A stretch of DNA of 12,012 nucleotides from JAWXTS01 sp044433305 (lineage in GTDB: Bacteria; Bacteroidota; Bacteroidia; Bacteroidales; Rikenellaceae): assembly GCA_044433305.1 (NCBI GenBank), contig JAWXTS010000054.1, positions 1-12,012 on the forward strand, given 5' to 3'. The stretch's first letter is position 1; every line of letters begins with the position of its first letter. The notes beneath the pieces were generated by a model. It saw nothing but the letters and a program-made list of their open reading frames with translations, searched no databases and was not told where the DNA came from. Shown piece by piece: positions 1 to 6,729 of this stretch. The translations under genes and the position numbers were made by a program.

Positions 1-1325
1 TTGGTTTCGAGACGGGGTATTTTCATTTTGCAGGCAAGGCCAAGAGCGAGGACGAGAAGCACAGTATCTTCTCTACGGCATGGAGCACGGTGGCTCTGGT
101 GGCATTGTTTTTCTTGGCTCTGGTGCTTGGTTTTTGTGGCCCCATAGCAGGTGTTATGGGCTATGCCAACAACCCTTCTTATGTGGCTGTGGTGGCAGGA
201 ATCGTTGCCTTGGATGTTATTACGGCCATTCCTTTTGCGCGAGTGCGCGAGCAGGGTAAGGCTCTAAAGTATGTCACGATAAGGACCTTGTCTGTGGTTA
301 TCAATATCGTGTTCACGGTATTTTTCTTCTCTGCTCTACCCTATCTTACCGAGTCTTTGGGTGGCTTTTGGATGAGCATCTACCGTCCCGAATCTATCAC
401 AGGCTATGTGTTTGTTGCCAACCTTATAGCTAGCTTTGCTGTGCTGTTGATGTTGTTCCCGTCTAACTTGAAGCTGCTTGGTAGAGGCATAGACCGTAAG
501 CAGCTAGGAGTGATAGCAATGTATAGCTTACCGCTACTTATTAGTGGCATTGCTGGTACGGCAAACGAGTTTATCGACCGTCAGATGATAAAGTATGTTA
601 TGCCTGCCTCAGAATCCATGGCAGCACTAGGCATCTATGGTGCGGTGGTCAAGATAGGTGTTATACTCTTGCTTTTCACCCAGATGTATCGTCTGGCTGC
701 CGAGCCTTATTTCCTATCTGGATTCTCTAAAAAGGACTTTGTCAGAACCAATGCCGAGGCCCTGAAATACTTTATTGTAGCCTCGGTGTTTATATTTCTT
801 ATGATAACACTATTTACCGACATCTTCGCACTTATTGTGGGTGCCGATTTCCGCGAGGGAATGTATATCTTGCCCGTGGTGCTGCTTTCAAATATGTTGT
901 CGGGAGTGGTGTTTAATCTTTCTTTTTGGTATAAGCAGGCAGCCAAAACAAAGTTTGCTATGTATGTTACTATCACTGGTTTGGTGTTTACGGTTTTGCT
1001 TAACTTTGCCCTTATTCCTGTGTTGGGATACTTTGGTGCTGCCTTGGCGCGCCTTGGTTGCGAGATAGCTATGGTGGCGTTGAGCTACTACCTTAATAGG
1101 CGTCACTACCCCACCCCTTACGACTTGCCTCGCATAGGTCTATACTTGCTTGGCGGAGCTGTTATTTATGGTGCGTCGATGCTTTTTGTAGAGCCAAACT
1201 TTGGTATCTTGCCAAAAAATTTGATAAATTTGGGTTTGCTCGGTCTGTTTGCTACCTTTGTGGTTAGACGTGAGAATATCAATGTTGTAGAAATGTTTAA
1301 ATCAATAATAAAAACAAGACTATGA
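1..1325 (+). CDS. Polysaccharide/lipid-linked oligosaccharide flippase (Wzx/MATE-like), 5' end outside window
   Basis: This is the 3' part of a multi-pass inner-membrane transporter of the polysaccharide biosynthesis/flippase superfamily, which moves lipid-linked glycan units across the cytoplasmic membrane for LPS, capsule or glycoprotein assembly. The reading frame is open to the left edge (first full codon at base 3), and its first residues, GFETGYFHFAGKAKSEDEKH, resemble the family's conserved 'GxExxFFRF' loop after the early helices. The start therefore lies upstream, and the GTG at 90 is internal. About 12 hydrophobic segments follow, with typical inter-helix motifs: a basic loop ARVREQGKALKY, and NEFIDRQMIKYVMP around base 565. 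The ligand cannot be read from sequence. The stop (TGA, 1323-1325) overlaps the dut start in an ATGA, so the two are probably cotranslated. The family call is secure; the substrate is unknown. Confidence 0.88.
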   Translation, partial: GFETGYFHFAGKAKSEDEKHSIFSTAWSTVALVALFFLALVLGFCGPIAGVMGYANNPSYVAVVAGIVALDVITAIPFARVREQGKALKYVTIRTLSVVINIVFTVFFFSALPYLTESLGGFWMSIYRPESITGYVFVANLIASFAVLLMLFPSNLKLLGRGIDRKQLGVIAMYSLPLLISGIAGTANEFIDRQMIKYVMPASESMAALGIYGAVVKIGVILLLFTQMYRLAAEPYFLSGFSKKDFVRTNAEALKYFIVASVFIFLMITLFTDIFALIVGADFREGMYILPVVLLSNMLSGVVFNLSFWYKQAAKTKFAMYVTITGLVFTVLLNFALIPVLGYFGAALARLGCEIAMVALSYYLNRRHYPTPYDLPRIGLYLLGGAVIYGASMLFVEPNFGILPKNLINLGLLGLFATFVVRRENINVVEMFKSIIKTRL

Positions 1326-1756
1326 AAGTCAAAATTATAAACCGCTCGGCCTTTGATTTGCCACAGTATGAAACCGCTCAGGCCGCAGGTCTGGATATTA
1401 GAGCCAACATTACAGAGTCTATAACCTTGAAGCCGCTCGAAAGAGCTATGGTGCCAACAGGTTTGTATGTAGAACTTCCTGATGGCTATGAGATTCAGGT
1501 GCGCCCTCGCAGTGGATTGGCAGCAAAGAAAGGCCTTACTGTACTTAACTCGCCAGGAACCATAGACCCTGACTACCGTGGTGAGATTAGAGTTATTCTG
1601 GTGAATCTTTCGCCAGATGATTTTGTTTTGGAACCAGGTGAGCGTATTGCTCAGATGGTAGTTGCTAAGTTTGAGCGTGTAGAGTTGGAGGCTGTCGAGG
1701 AGCTTAGCCAGAGCGACAGAGGAGCAGGAGGTTTTGGTTCAACAGGAGTACAATAG
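1322..1756 (+). CDS. dut: dUTP diphosphatase (dUTPase), trimeric type
   Basis: Hydrolyses dUTP to dUMP and pyrophosphate in the cytoplasm, keeping uracil out of DNA and supplying dUMP for thymidylate synthesis. All five motifs of the trimeric dUTPase family are present in order: I, AAGLDIRA (residues 21-28); II, RPRSGLA (61-67); III, GTIDPDYRGEI (79-89), with the expected catalytic Asp at D82; IV, ERIAQMVV (107-114); V, the glycine-rich C-terminal arm RGAGGFGSTG (133-142) that closes over the active site. At 144 residues it is full length for a bacterial dUTPase. Its ATG shares ATGA with the flippase stop, and the delta' gene follows after 3 bases, so it sits inside an operon. Association of dut with a polysaccharide flippase is, from memory, common in Bacteroidales. 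Nothing looks broken. Confidence 0.97.
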   Translation: MKVKIINRSAFDLPQYETAQAAGLDIRANITESITLKPLERAMVPTGLYVELPDGYEIQVRPRSGLAAKKGLTVLNSPGTIDPDYRGEIRVILVNLSPDDFVLEPGERIAQMVVAKFERVELEAVEELSQSDRGAGGFGSTGVQ

Positions 1757-1759
1757 AGC

Positions 1760-2896
1760 ATGCAATTCTCTCAAATCATAGGTCAAGACAAAATCAAGGA
1801 ACACCTTATTGCTGGTGCTCAGAGGGGGCGTGTGCCTCATGCTCAGCTGTTTGCGGGTGAGCTTGGTTTTGGTGGTTTGCCTCTAGCCTTGGCGTATATA
1901 ACTTACCTTAACTGCACTAATCGTAGCGATAAGGATTCGTGCGGAGAGTGCCCCTCGTGTGTTCAGATGCGCTCGTGTGCCCACCCCGATGTGCACTACG
2001 TGTTCCCTGTGAATACCCCTAAGGGTAAGTCGTCGAGCACCAAACCACTTAGTGACCATTATCTAGCCCAATGGCGTGAGCAGGTCACATCTACTAAAGG
2101 TTATTTCACTGAGCAAGAGTGGTATAAGACACTAGATATTGAGAATAAGGAGGGTAATATATCGACCTTTGAGGCGGATGAAATTATACGCAAGCTGTCG
2201 TTTAAATCCTATGAATCAGAGTTTAAGGTTGTGTTGATGTTCTTGCCCGAGCGCATGAACCGTCAGGCAGCCAACAAGTTGTTGAAAATTATAGAGGAGC
2301 CGTGGGATAAGAGCCTGTTTATTATGGTTGGCTTGTCGGCTAGCATGCTGTTAGAAACCATATCTTCGCGTCTTCAAAGTCTGTCGATACCGCCGATAGA
2401 ATCGCAGCCGCTGTTGGCCGAGCTGATAGAGGGTGGCATCTCGAAAGATGCGGCAGAAAGGTTGTCGCGCATGAGTAGGGGTAACTACCTAGACGCGCTA
2501 AGGTTGTATGAGCAGAGGGATGTTGTGAGCGATGAGTTTGACTTCTTCGTAAAGCTTATGAGGCTTAGTTATGAGAATAAGCACTTAGAACTCATGGAGC
2601 TTGCCGAGGCGGTGGCTTCTTTGGGGCGCGAGCAGCAGAAGTTCCTTATAAACAACTCAATACGTCTGCTCAGAGACAGTTATATGATAAATGCAGGGCT
2701 AGAAAATCTATGTCGACTGACAGATGCAGAATACAGCTTTTGTAAGAAATTTGCACCCTTTGTCAACAACAAGAATATAGAGTTTTTGGTCGACCAGATG
2801 GAGCTTCTAATACGCGATATATCATCTAATGCCAATGCCAGAATAGCATTTACTCACTTTGTGCTTATGGTCAGCAAACAAATTGTAGCCTTGTAG
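1760..2896 (+). CDS. holB: DNA polymerase III delta'-type clamp-loader subunit
   Basis: A AAA+-fold protein of the clamp-loader family, expected to help load the sliding clamp during replication. N-terminal IIGQDKIKEHL and VPHAQLFAGELGFGG (about 25-39) match the delta'/DnaX start. The P-loop is degenerate: where GxxGxGKT is expected, the sequence is GELGFGGL (33-40), with Gly for the catalytic Lys. A four-cysteine zinc module is present (C52, C61, C64, C67, with CGECPSC at 61-67; a further Cys at 73). The Walker B region reads MFLPERMNRQAANKLLKIIEEP (about 160-181), ending in the family's LLK..EEP signature, and SSRLQSL (202-208) stands in the sensor/SRC region. Loss of ATP binding fits delta' rather than the ATP-hydrolysing DnaX subunit. 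At 378 residues it is typical for Bacteroidetes. Three bases separate it from dut and three from folK. Confidence 0.87.
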   Translation: MQFSQIIGQDKIKEHLIAGAQRGRVPHAQLFAGELGFGGLPLALAYITYLNCTNRSDKDSCGECPSCVQMRSCAHPDVHYVFPVNTPKGKSSSTKPLSDHYLAQWREQVTSTKGYFTEQEWYKTLDIENKEGNISTFEADEIIRKLSFKSYESEFKVVLMFLPERMNRQAANKLLKIIEEPWDKSLFIMVGLSASMLLETISSRLQSLSIPPIESQPLLAELIEGGISKDAAERLSRMSRGNYLDALRLYEQRDVVSDEFDFFVKLMRLSYENKHLELMELAEAVASLGREQQKFLINNSIRLLRDSYMINAGLENLCRLTDAEYSFCKKFAPFVNNKNIEFLVDQMELLIRDISSNANARIAFTHFVLMVSKQIVAL

Positions 2897-2899
2897 ATT

Positions 2900-3382
2900 A
2901 TGACGCGTGTAGTATTGATTTCGGGTGGTAATCTAGGTGATGCGAGGGTCACGCTGCTCTCAGCCCTTGATATGATAAACCAAAGGGTGGGGCAGGTTGT
3001 AGAATTTTCTACGATTCATTATTCTAGAGCGTGGGGATTTGAGAGCGAGCAGGAATTTGCTAACCAAGTGATAGTTGTTGATACAGAGCTTGATGCGCTG
3101 TGTTTGCTTGATACCCTGCAAGAGATTGAGGCTCACTATGGGCGCAACCGCGAAAAAGAGAATTTGACAAAAAAAGATGGTCAGCGTTATTGTTCGCGTA
3201 GTCTGGATATAGACATTCTGTTTTATGGCGAGCAAGTGATTGATAATGAGCGTCTTGTTGTGCCTCATAAGCTCATGTGTGAGCGTGAATTTGTGCTGAA
3301 ACCGCTTTGTGAGATTATGGCAGACTATCATCACCCATTTTTTGGCGAGAGTGTTGCCCAGCTACTGGCTAAAGTTATCTAA
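2900..3382 (+). CDS. folK: 2-amino-4-hydroxy-6-hydroxymethyldihydropteridine diphosphokinase (HPPK)
   Basis: Transfers pyrophosphate from ATP to 6-hydroxymethyl-7,8-dihydropterin, the step before dihydropteroate synthase in folate synthesis; cytoplasmic. The N-terminal ISGGNLGDARVTLLSAL (7-23) is the family's 'GSNLGD' start with Gly in place of the usual Ser before Asn. RSLDIDILFYG (100-110) is the HPPK signature, with the Mg-binding acidic pair D103 and D105, and VPHKLMCEREFVLKPL (121-136) is the conserved C-terminal block that normally reads VPHxxxxxRxFVLxPL. The length of 160 residues is normal. The stretch around 82-99 (RNREKEN..KKDGQRYCS) is slightly longer and more charged than in the enterobacterial enzyme. 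It starts 3 bases after the delta' stop and is last in the run before an 85-base gap, so it is probably translated from the upstream polycistronic message. Confidence 0.95.
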   Translation: MTRVVLISGGNLGDARVTLLSALDMINQRVGQVVEFSTIHYSRAWGFESEQEFANQVIVVDTELDALCLLDTLQEIEAHYGRNREKENLTKKDGQRYCSRSLDIDILFYGEQVIDNERLVVPHKLMCEREFVLKPLCEIMADYHHPFFGESVAQLLAKVI

Positions 3383-3467
3383 AAAAATAGTACCTTTACG
3401 GCGAATTGTGCTTCCTTTGTGGCAAGGTGATTGGACCGCACGCTAAAGAGGCATTAATAAAAACTAT
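3383..3467 (+). promoter_or_regulatory. Intergenic leader with a weak Bacteroidetes -7 box candidate
   Basis: This is the largest gap in the rightward gene set. TACCTTTA at 3391-3398 matches the Bacteroidetes -7 consensus TAnnTTTG in all fixed positions but the last. No good TTTG box lies about 19-22 bases upstream (only CTGG at 3365-3368), so the promoter call is weak. A transcript from here would have a leader of roughly 60 bases. GTGC at 3408-3411 can pair with GCAC at 3438-3441, enclosing CCTT/AAGG (3414-3417 with 3424-3427), a short possible hairpin. The region just before the ATG is A/T-rich (TTAATAAAAACTAT), as is common at Bacteroidetes start sites. I see no clear terminator for folK here. 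Confidence 0.3.
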
Positions 3468-5534
3468 ATGCAAACACATAAAATCAAGATAATCAAGCGT
3501 TTTGCAAGCATTTTTATACTTATGCTTGTGGTTGTTATGCTGTCTAGCCGTTGTGCAAGCATATCAATGCCGCTGGGGGGTCCCTATGACACCCTGCCTC
3601 CGCGTGTGGTTATGATAAGCCCCGCTTATGGAACCACAGGGTTTGATAATAAGCGCGTAGTAATAACTTTCGACGAGTATATAGTGCTTAAGGATCAACA
3701 GAAAGAGTTCTTTACCTCGCCTGCTATGGCTAAAACACCAACCCTTACAATCAGAGGTAAAAGTTTGCAGATAGACCTTACAAGTCCCCTAGATTCTAAC
3801 ACTACCTATGCCCTGAACTTTGGCAATACCATAACCGACAACAACGAGGGTAATGTATTTAGTGGATTTAGATATGTCTTTTCTACGGGCGATTATATAG
3901 ATTCGCTGCTGATGTCTGGATACACGGTTGATGCCTATACGGGCGACACCTTGGGCAATGTATTTATCAACTTCTATGACGACTCTACGGCCGACTCATT
4001 GATGTTGGTGCAGAACTTTGGTCCAGAGAAAATGGTGTCCATGGATTCGACATTGGTCGATAGCCTCTCAAGCGTGCACCCTGTTGACACGCTAACCAAA
4101 GAGCAGCTTCTTGAGATAGACTCGGTGCTCTATAAAGTTAAGCCTAATGCCATAGCGCGAACATTCTCTAACGGTATCTTTGTGGCCGAGAACCTCGCAG
4201 CCAAAGATTATAGGATGTATGCCTTCCAAGATAATAATAGCAATGGTAGCTATGACCCAGGGGTGGATTTGGTTGGCTTTACCGATTCAATCTACAATCC
4301 TTTGGAGATGCCCTCGTTTATGATATGGTATGATACCATTCAGCGCAGGTTGCAGGCCGAGCCTCAGACTTACTTTAGGTTGTTCAAAGAAACTTTTGTC
4401 AATAAAAGAGCTAACCTGACTGGTATCACTCGCCCCGAAAGACAACGACTATATCTTACCTTTACGGGTGCAGACCCTAAGATTGAGAAGATAGAATTTG
4501 ATAGCATACCATCAGAGAAGGTGATTACCGAATACCTTACTCAGGGCAAGGACACAATGTCGTTATGGCTTTCTGTGTTGCCAGAGCAGATGCCAGATAG
4601 TATTGGGGGTAGGCTGATGTATCAAAGGTATGATGACTTTAATAACCTTCAAGCTGACACTGTGCGTTTCAATCTAGGTTGGCGAGAGATAATCTCAAAA
4701 GAAAGAGAGCGTGAGATTGAGAAGGCCGAGAAAGACGGTGAGCCGCTCCAGCCCGAGACACTGAAGGTCCGCTTTGGTATTAGTGGAGGTAAGCACAATC
4801 CTGAACAGAGAATATCGCTGCCCTTTGATGTACCTGTGCTTAGTATAGATAGTTCTCGTATAGAGTTGTTGAAGCTGCCTACTAATGACAAGGGCGTGGA
4901 ACAAAAAGTAGCCTTTGTCATCGAGCAGGACACTGCTCAGATTAGACAGTGGTGGATAAACTCTGATTGGCAGGCAAATGAGAAGTATAGACTGACAATA
5001 CCTTCTGAGGCGTTGAAGGATATTTCGGGGCTTGTGAACGATACCCTGAAGACAGAATTTACCATAGACAGCCCTGAAAAGTATGCTACCTTTGTACTTA
5101 ATCTGAATAATGCAGACTCGGATAAAGAATATATCGTTCAGATTATAGACCAGAACAAAAAGGTGCTCAAAGAACGTAACCACCTTAATGGAGGCAAGCT
5201 TAAAATAGAGTTTATTAATCCGGGTAGCGTTCGCATACGTATCCTCGAAGATGCTAATAAGAATGGCATGTGGGATGTTGGAGATCTTCTTTCGCGTCGC
5301 CAGCCCGAGAAGGTAGCTGTATATAAGGACGATAGCAATAATGAAAATATAACAGCCAAGTTGAACTGGGAGCTAGAGTTTGACGTGGATTTAGAAAAGC
5401 TTTTTGCACCAGTACAAATGGAGGATATACTAGATAACATCCAACGAATGGAGCTTGAGGCACAGAAGAAAAGAGATGAATATAGAAAACAACAAAACTC
5501 AAAAAATCAGCAGAATAAAGGCAGTATGTTTTAG
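3468..5534 (+). CDS. Big_5-type Ig-like domain lipoprotein, envelope-associated
   Basis: A 688-residue exported protein of a family widespread in Bacteroidetes with no firmly established function. It has a basic N-terminus, a hydrophobic stretch (about 12-25), then LSSRC with Cys29 followed by the family hallmark 'PxGGPxDTxPP' (PLGGPYDTLPP, 35-45). Cys29 is probably the lipidated residue, although Arg at -1 is atypical for a lipobox. Residues about 44-141 form the Big_5 Ig-like domain, including VVITFDEYI and a closing FRYVFSTG. Two Asp/Asn-rich loops, DNNSNGSYDPG (255-265) and DANKNGMWDVGD (595-606), resemble calcium-binding loops and probably belong to repeated beta-domains. The C-terminus (about 655-688) is charged and Gln/Lys-rich, suggesting a helix or disordered tail. 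Its last 59 bases overlap the beta-barrel gene in another frame. Outer-membrane or periplasmic location is inferred. Confidence 0.82.
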   Translation: MQTHKIKIIKRFASIFILMLVVVMLSSRCASISMPLGGPYDTLPPRVVMISPAYGTTGFDNKRVVITFDEYIVLKDQQKEFFTSPAMAKTPTLTIRGKSLQIDLTSPLDSNTTYALNFGNTITDNNEGNVFSGFRYVFSTGDYIDSLLMSGYTVDAYTGDTLGNVFINFYDDSTADSLMLVQNFGPEKMVSMDSTLVDSLSSVHPVDTLTKEQLLEIDSVLYKVKPNAIARTFSNGIFVAENLAAKDYRMYAFQDNNSNGSYDPGVDLVGFTDSIYNPLEMPSFMIWYDTIQRRLQAEPQTYFRLFKETFVNKRANLTGITRPERQRLYLTFTGADPKIEKIEFDSIPSEKVITEYLTQGKDTMSLWLSVLPEQMPDSIGGRLMYQRYDDFNNLQADTVRFNLGWREIISKEREREIEKAEKDGEPLQPETLKVRFGISGGKHNPEQRISLPFDVPVLSIDSSRIELLKLPTNDKGVEQKVAFVIEQDTAQIRQWWINSDWQANEKYRLTIPSEALKDISGLVNDTLKTEFTIDSPEKYATFVLNLNNADSDKEYIVQIIDQNKKVLKERNHLNGGKLKIEFINPGSVRIRILEDANKNGMWDVGDLLSRRQPEKVAVYKDDSNNENITAKLNWELEFDVDLEKLFAPVQMEDILDNIQRMELEAQKKRDEYRKQQNSKNQQNKGSMF

Positions 5535-6348
5535 CCTAGCCATGCTTATGCTGCTTTCTATTGGCGGGGCAAATGCTCAGAGCTATGTGGGAGTTAGAGG
5601 TGGCTATGGTGTTGGTAATGGTCGTTTTCTGCCTGCCAACGAGAGTAGGACTGTGCTGGGCTTGTTCTCGGGTGGTTTTAGCTACAAGTACTTTAGCGAC
5701 ACTAGGTTTGTGGGTGCCATAGAGGCTGACCTGCAATACTTTGAGCGCGCCTTTAAGTATGACCTTGCCAAGGACTCTGACAGCTCGTATATGAGGCAGG
5801 TTAACTCTATCGATTTGCCGATTATGTGGCATCCTCATATTTATGTTTTCAATCGTAATGCCCGTGTGTTCTTTAATCTGGGAGTTAACTTCACCTACAA
5901 CATAAGTTCATATGAGGTGTATGAGTCTAAGGAGAATGGCATTTATAGCCAGGGGGACTATCCTTTTGTGCTTATCAGAGACAACCAATGGGGCTATGGT
6001 CTTGTCGGAGGTGTTGGTATCAGCTTTTTGGTTGATAGGTTTGAGTTTATCGCTGAGGGACGCTACTATTATGGATATTCTGATATATTGAAAAACTATA
6101 ACGTCTATCCCGATAACCCTATGCGCTCGCCGCTAGACAATATAAACATATCTCTAGGTATTAGCTACCGCTTGGGTAAAGGAGGCATAAAAGCCTTGCC
6201 AAGTAAAAAATATATGCAGACTCACGGTATCTTAGAACCTGAGATGATCTTAGAGCAGCAGCTTGTAGATCACCAAGATACCATAGAATTACAACGAGTA
6301 GAATTAATTCAGGACAAGGATGAACACTTGTCTACACAAGATAAATAA
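5476..6348 (+). CDS. Outer-membrane beta-barrel protein, PorT-like
   Basis: A 290-residue predicted outer-membrane protein of the PorT-like/OMP_b-brl superfamily. Residues 1-34 are a signal peptide: basic segment, hydrophobic core (SLAMLMLLSIG), then GANAQ, with cleavage expected before Q35. The mature part alternates aromatic and polar strands typical of an 8-10-stranded barrel: YVGVRGGYGVGNG, GLFSGGFSYKYF, FEFIAEGRYYYGY and the last strand NISLGISYRL. A charged tail of about 55 residues follows the barrel. I chose the ATG at 5476 over an upstream in-frame TTG at 5455 because it follows a purine-rich stretch (AGAAGAAAAGAG) and gives a normal signal peptide. The start lies 59 bases inside the upstream lipoprotein gene. 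The gene ends in tandem in-frame stops, TAA TAG. It could be the type IX secretion PorT or one of many general PorT-like porins; the sequence does not decide this. Confidence 0.8.
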   Translation: MNIENNKTQKISRIKAVCFSLAMLMLLSIGGANAQSYVGVRGGYGVGNGRFLPANESRTVLGLFSGGFSYKYFSDTRFVGAIEADLQYFERAFKYDLAKDSDSSYMRQVNSIDLPIMWHPHIYVFNRNARVFFNLGVNFTYNISSYEVYESKENGIYSQGDYPFVLIRDNQWGYGLVGGVGISFLVDRFEFIAEGRYYYGYSDILKNYNVYPDNPMRSPLDNINISLGISYRLGKGGIKALPSKKYMQTHGILEPEMILEQQLVDHQDTIELQRVELIQDKDEHLSTQDK

Positions 6349-6354
6349 TAGAAA

Positions 6355-6372
6355 CAATGGAAGCAATGGAAA
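6355..6372 (+). repeat. Tandem 9-bp near-duplication over the rbfA start codon
   Basis: CAATGGAAG (6355-6363) is followed directly by CAATGGAAA (6364-6372), with one mismatch in the last base. Each copy carries an in-frame ATG, so rbfA has two adjacent candidate starts, giving MEAMES... or MES.... Confidence 0.75.
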
Positions 6373-6704
6373 GCACTCGCCAGCAGAAGGTGGGTAGTCA
6401 GATTAAAACAGATATCTCTGATATTCTAATAAAGGAGGCCGCAGATTTTGTACGTGGGGCTATGGTTTCGGTGACGGTCGTGAGAATGAGTCCCGACTTC
6501 TCTCTGGCAAAAGTATATGTCAGCGTATTCCCTTTTGATAAGAGCACAGAGATACTTAAGAACTTAAAAACTAATGCTTGGGTTGTGCGTAAGGCCTTGG
6601 GTACACGTATGCGCCACCAGATTAAGCACATCCCTGAAGTAGCATTTTTTCTAGACGACTCGCTAGAGTATGTCGAGAACATAATGAATAAGCTGAAAGA
6701 GTAG
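6357..6704 (+). CDS. rbfA: 30S ribosome-binding factor A (RbfA)
   Basis: A small KH-like-fold protein that binds the pre-30S subunit and aids 16S rRNA 5'-end maturation, important at low temperature. The 115-residue length fits. Conserved pieces are RQQKVGSQIKTDISDIL near the N-terminus, VSVTVVRMSPDFSLAKVYVSVFP (about 37-59, the family's 'V.vs.dl..AkVyvs' core), and the C-terminal RMRHQIKHIPEVAFFLDDSLEY (about 83-104), corresponding to the 'lR..l...l.l+.vPel.F..D.s.e' block. The ATG at 6357 is the outermost start; the second ATG at 6366 gives MESTRQQK, closer to how I recall Bacteroidetes RbfA proteins beginning (METTRQ...), and may be the real one. It lies 8 bases after the beta-barrel stop. 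The rbfA/FtsX-like permease order is, from memory, common in Bacteroidetes. Confidence 0.93.
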   Translation: MEAMESTRQQKVGSQIKTDISDILIKEAADFVRGAMVSVTVVRMSPDFSLAKVYVSVFPFDKSTEILKNLKTNAWVVRKALGTRMRHQIKHIPEVAFFLDDSLEYVENIMNKLKE

Positions 6705-6729
6705 GGGGCTTGTTTTTAACTTTTGTGAT

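Noticed and set aside
90..92. GTG at 90 as the start of the flippase
   Set aside because: The frame is open back to the window edge and encodes the family's conserved early loop, so the gene is partial and the GTG is internal.
2960..3334. 124-codon open frame on the minus strand opposite folK
   Set aside because: folK has full family motifs on the plus strand; the reverse frame has no family features and no promoter or leader.
4695..5183. 162-codon open frame on the minus strand inside the Ig-like lipoprotein
   Set aside because: It lies wholly opposite a well-supported gene, shows no recognisable motif, and its composition looks like an antisense shadow.
5455..5457. TTG at 5455 as the start of the beta-barrel gene
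   Set aside because: It adds seven highly basic residues before a normal signal peptide; the ATG at 5476 has a purine-rich leader and a standard N-terminus.
6688..6717. Possible terminator after rbfA (AAGC...GCTT then a T-run)
   Set aside because: The stem would be only 4 bp with a loop of about 14 bases, and the next gene starts 25 bases on in the same direction; it looks like read-through.
6718..6725. TAACTTTT before the FtsX-like permease as a -7 promoter box
   Set aside because: It ends only 4 bases before the start codon, lacks the final G of the consensus and has no TTTG box at the right distance.
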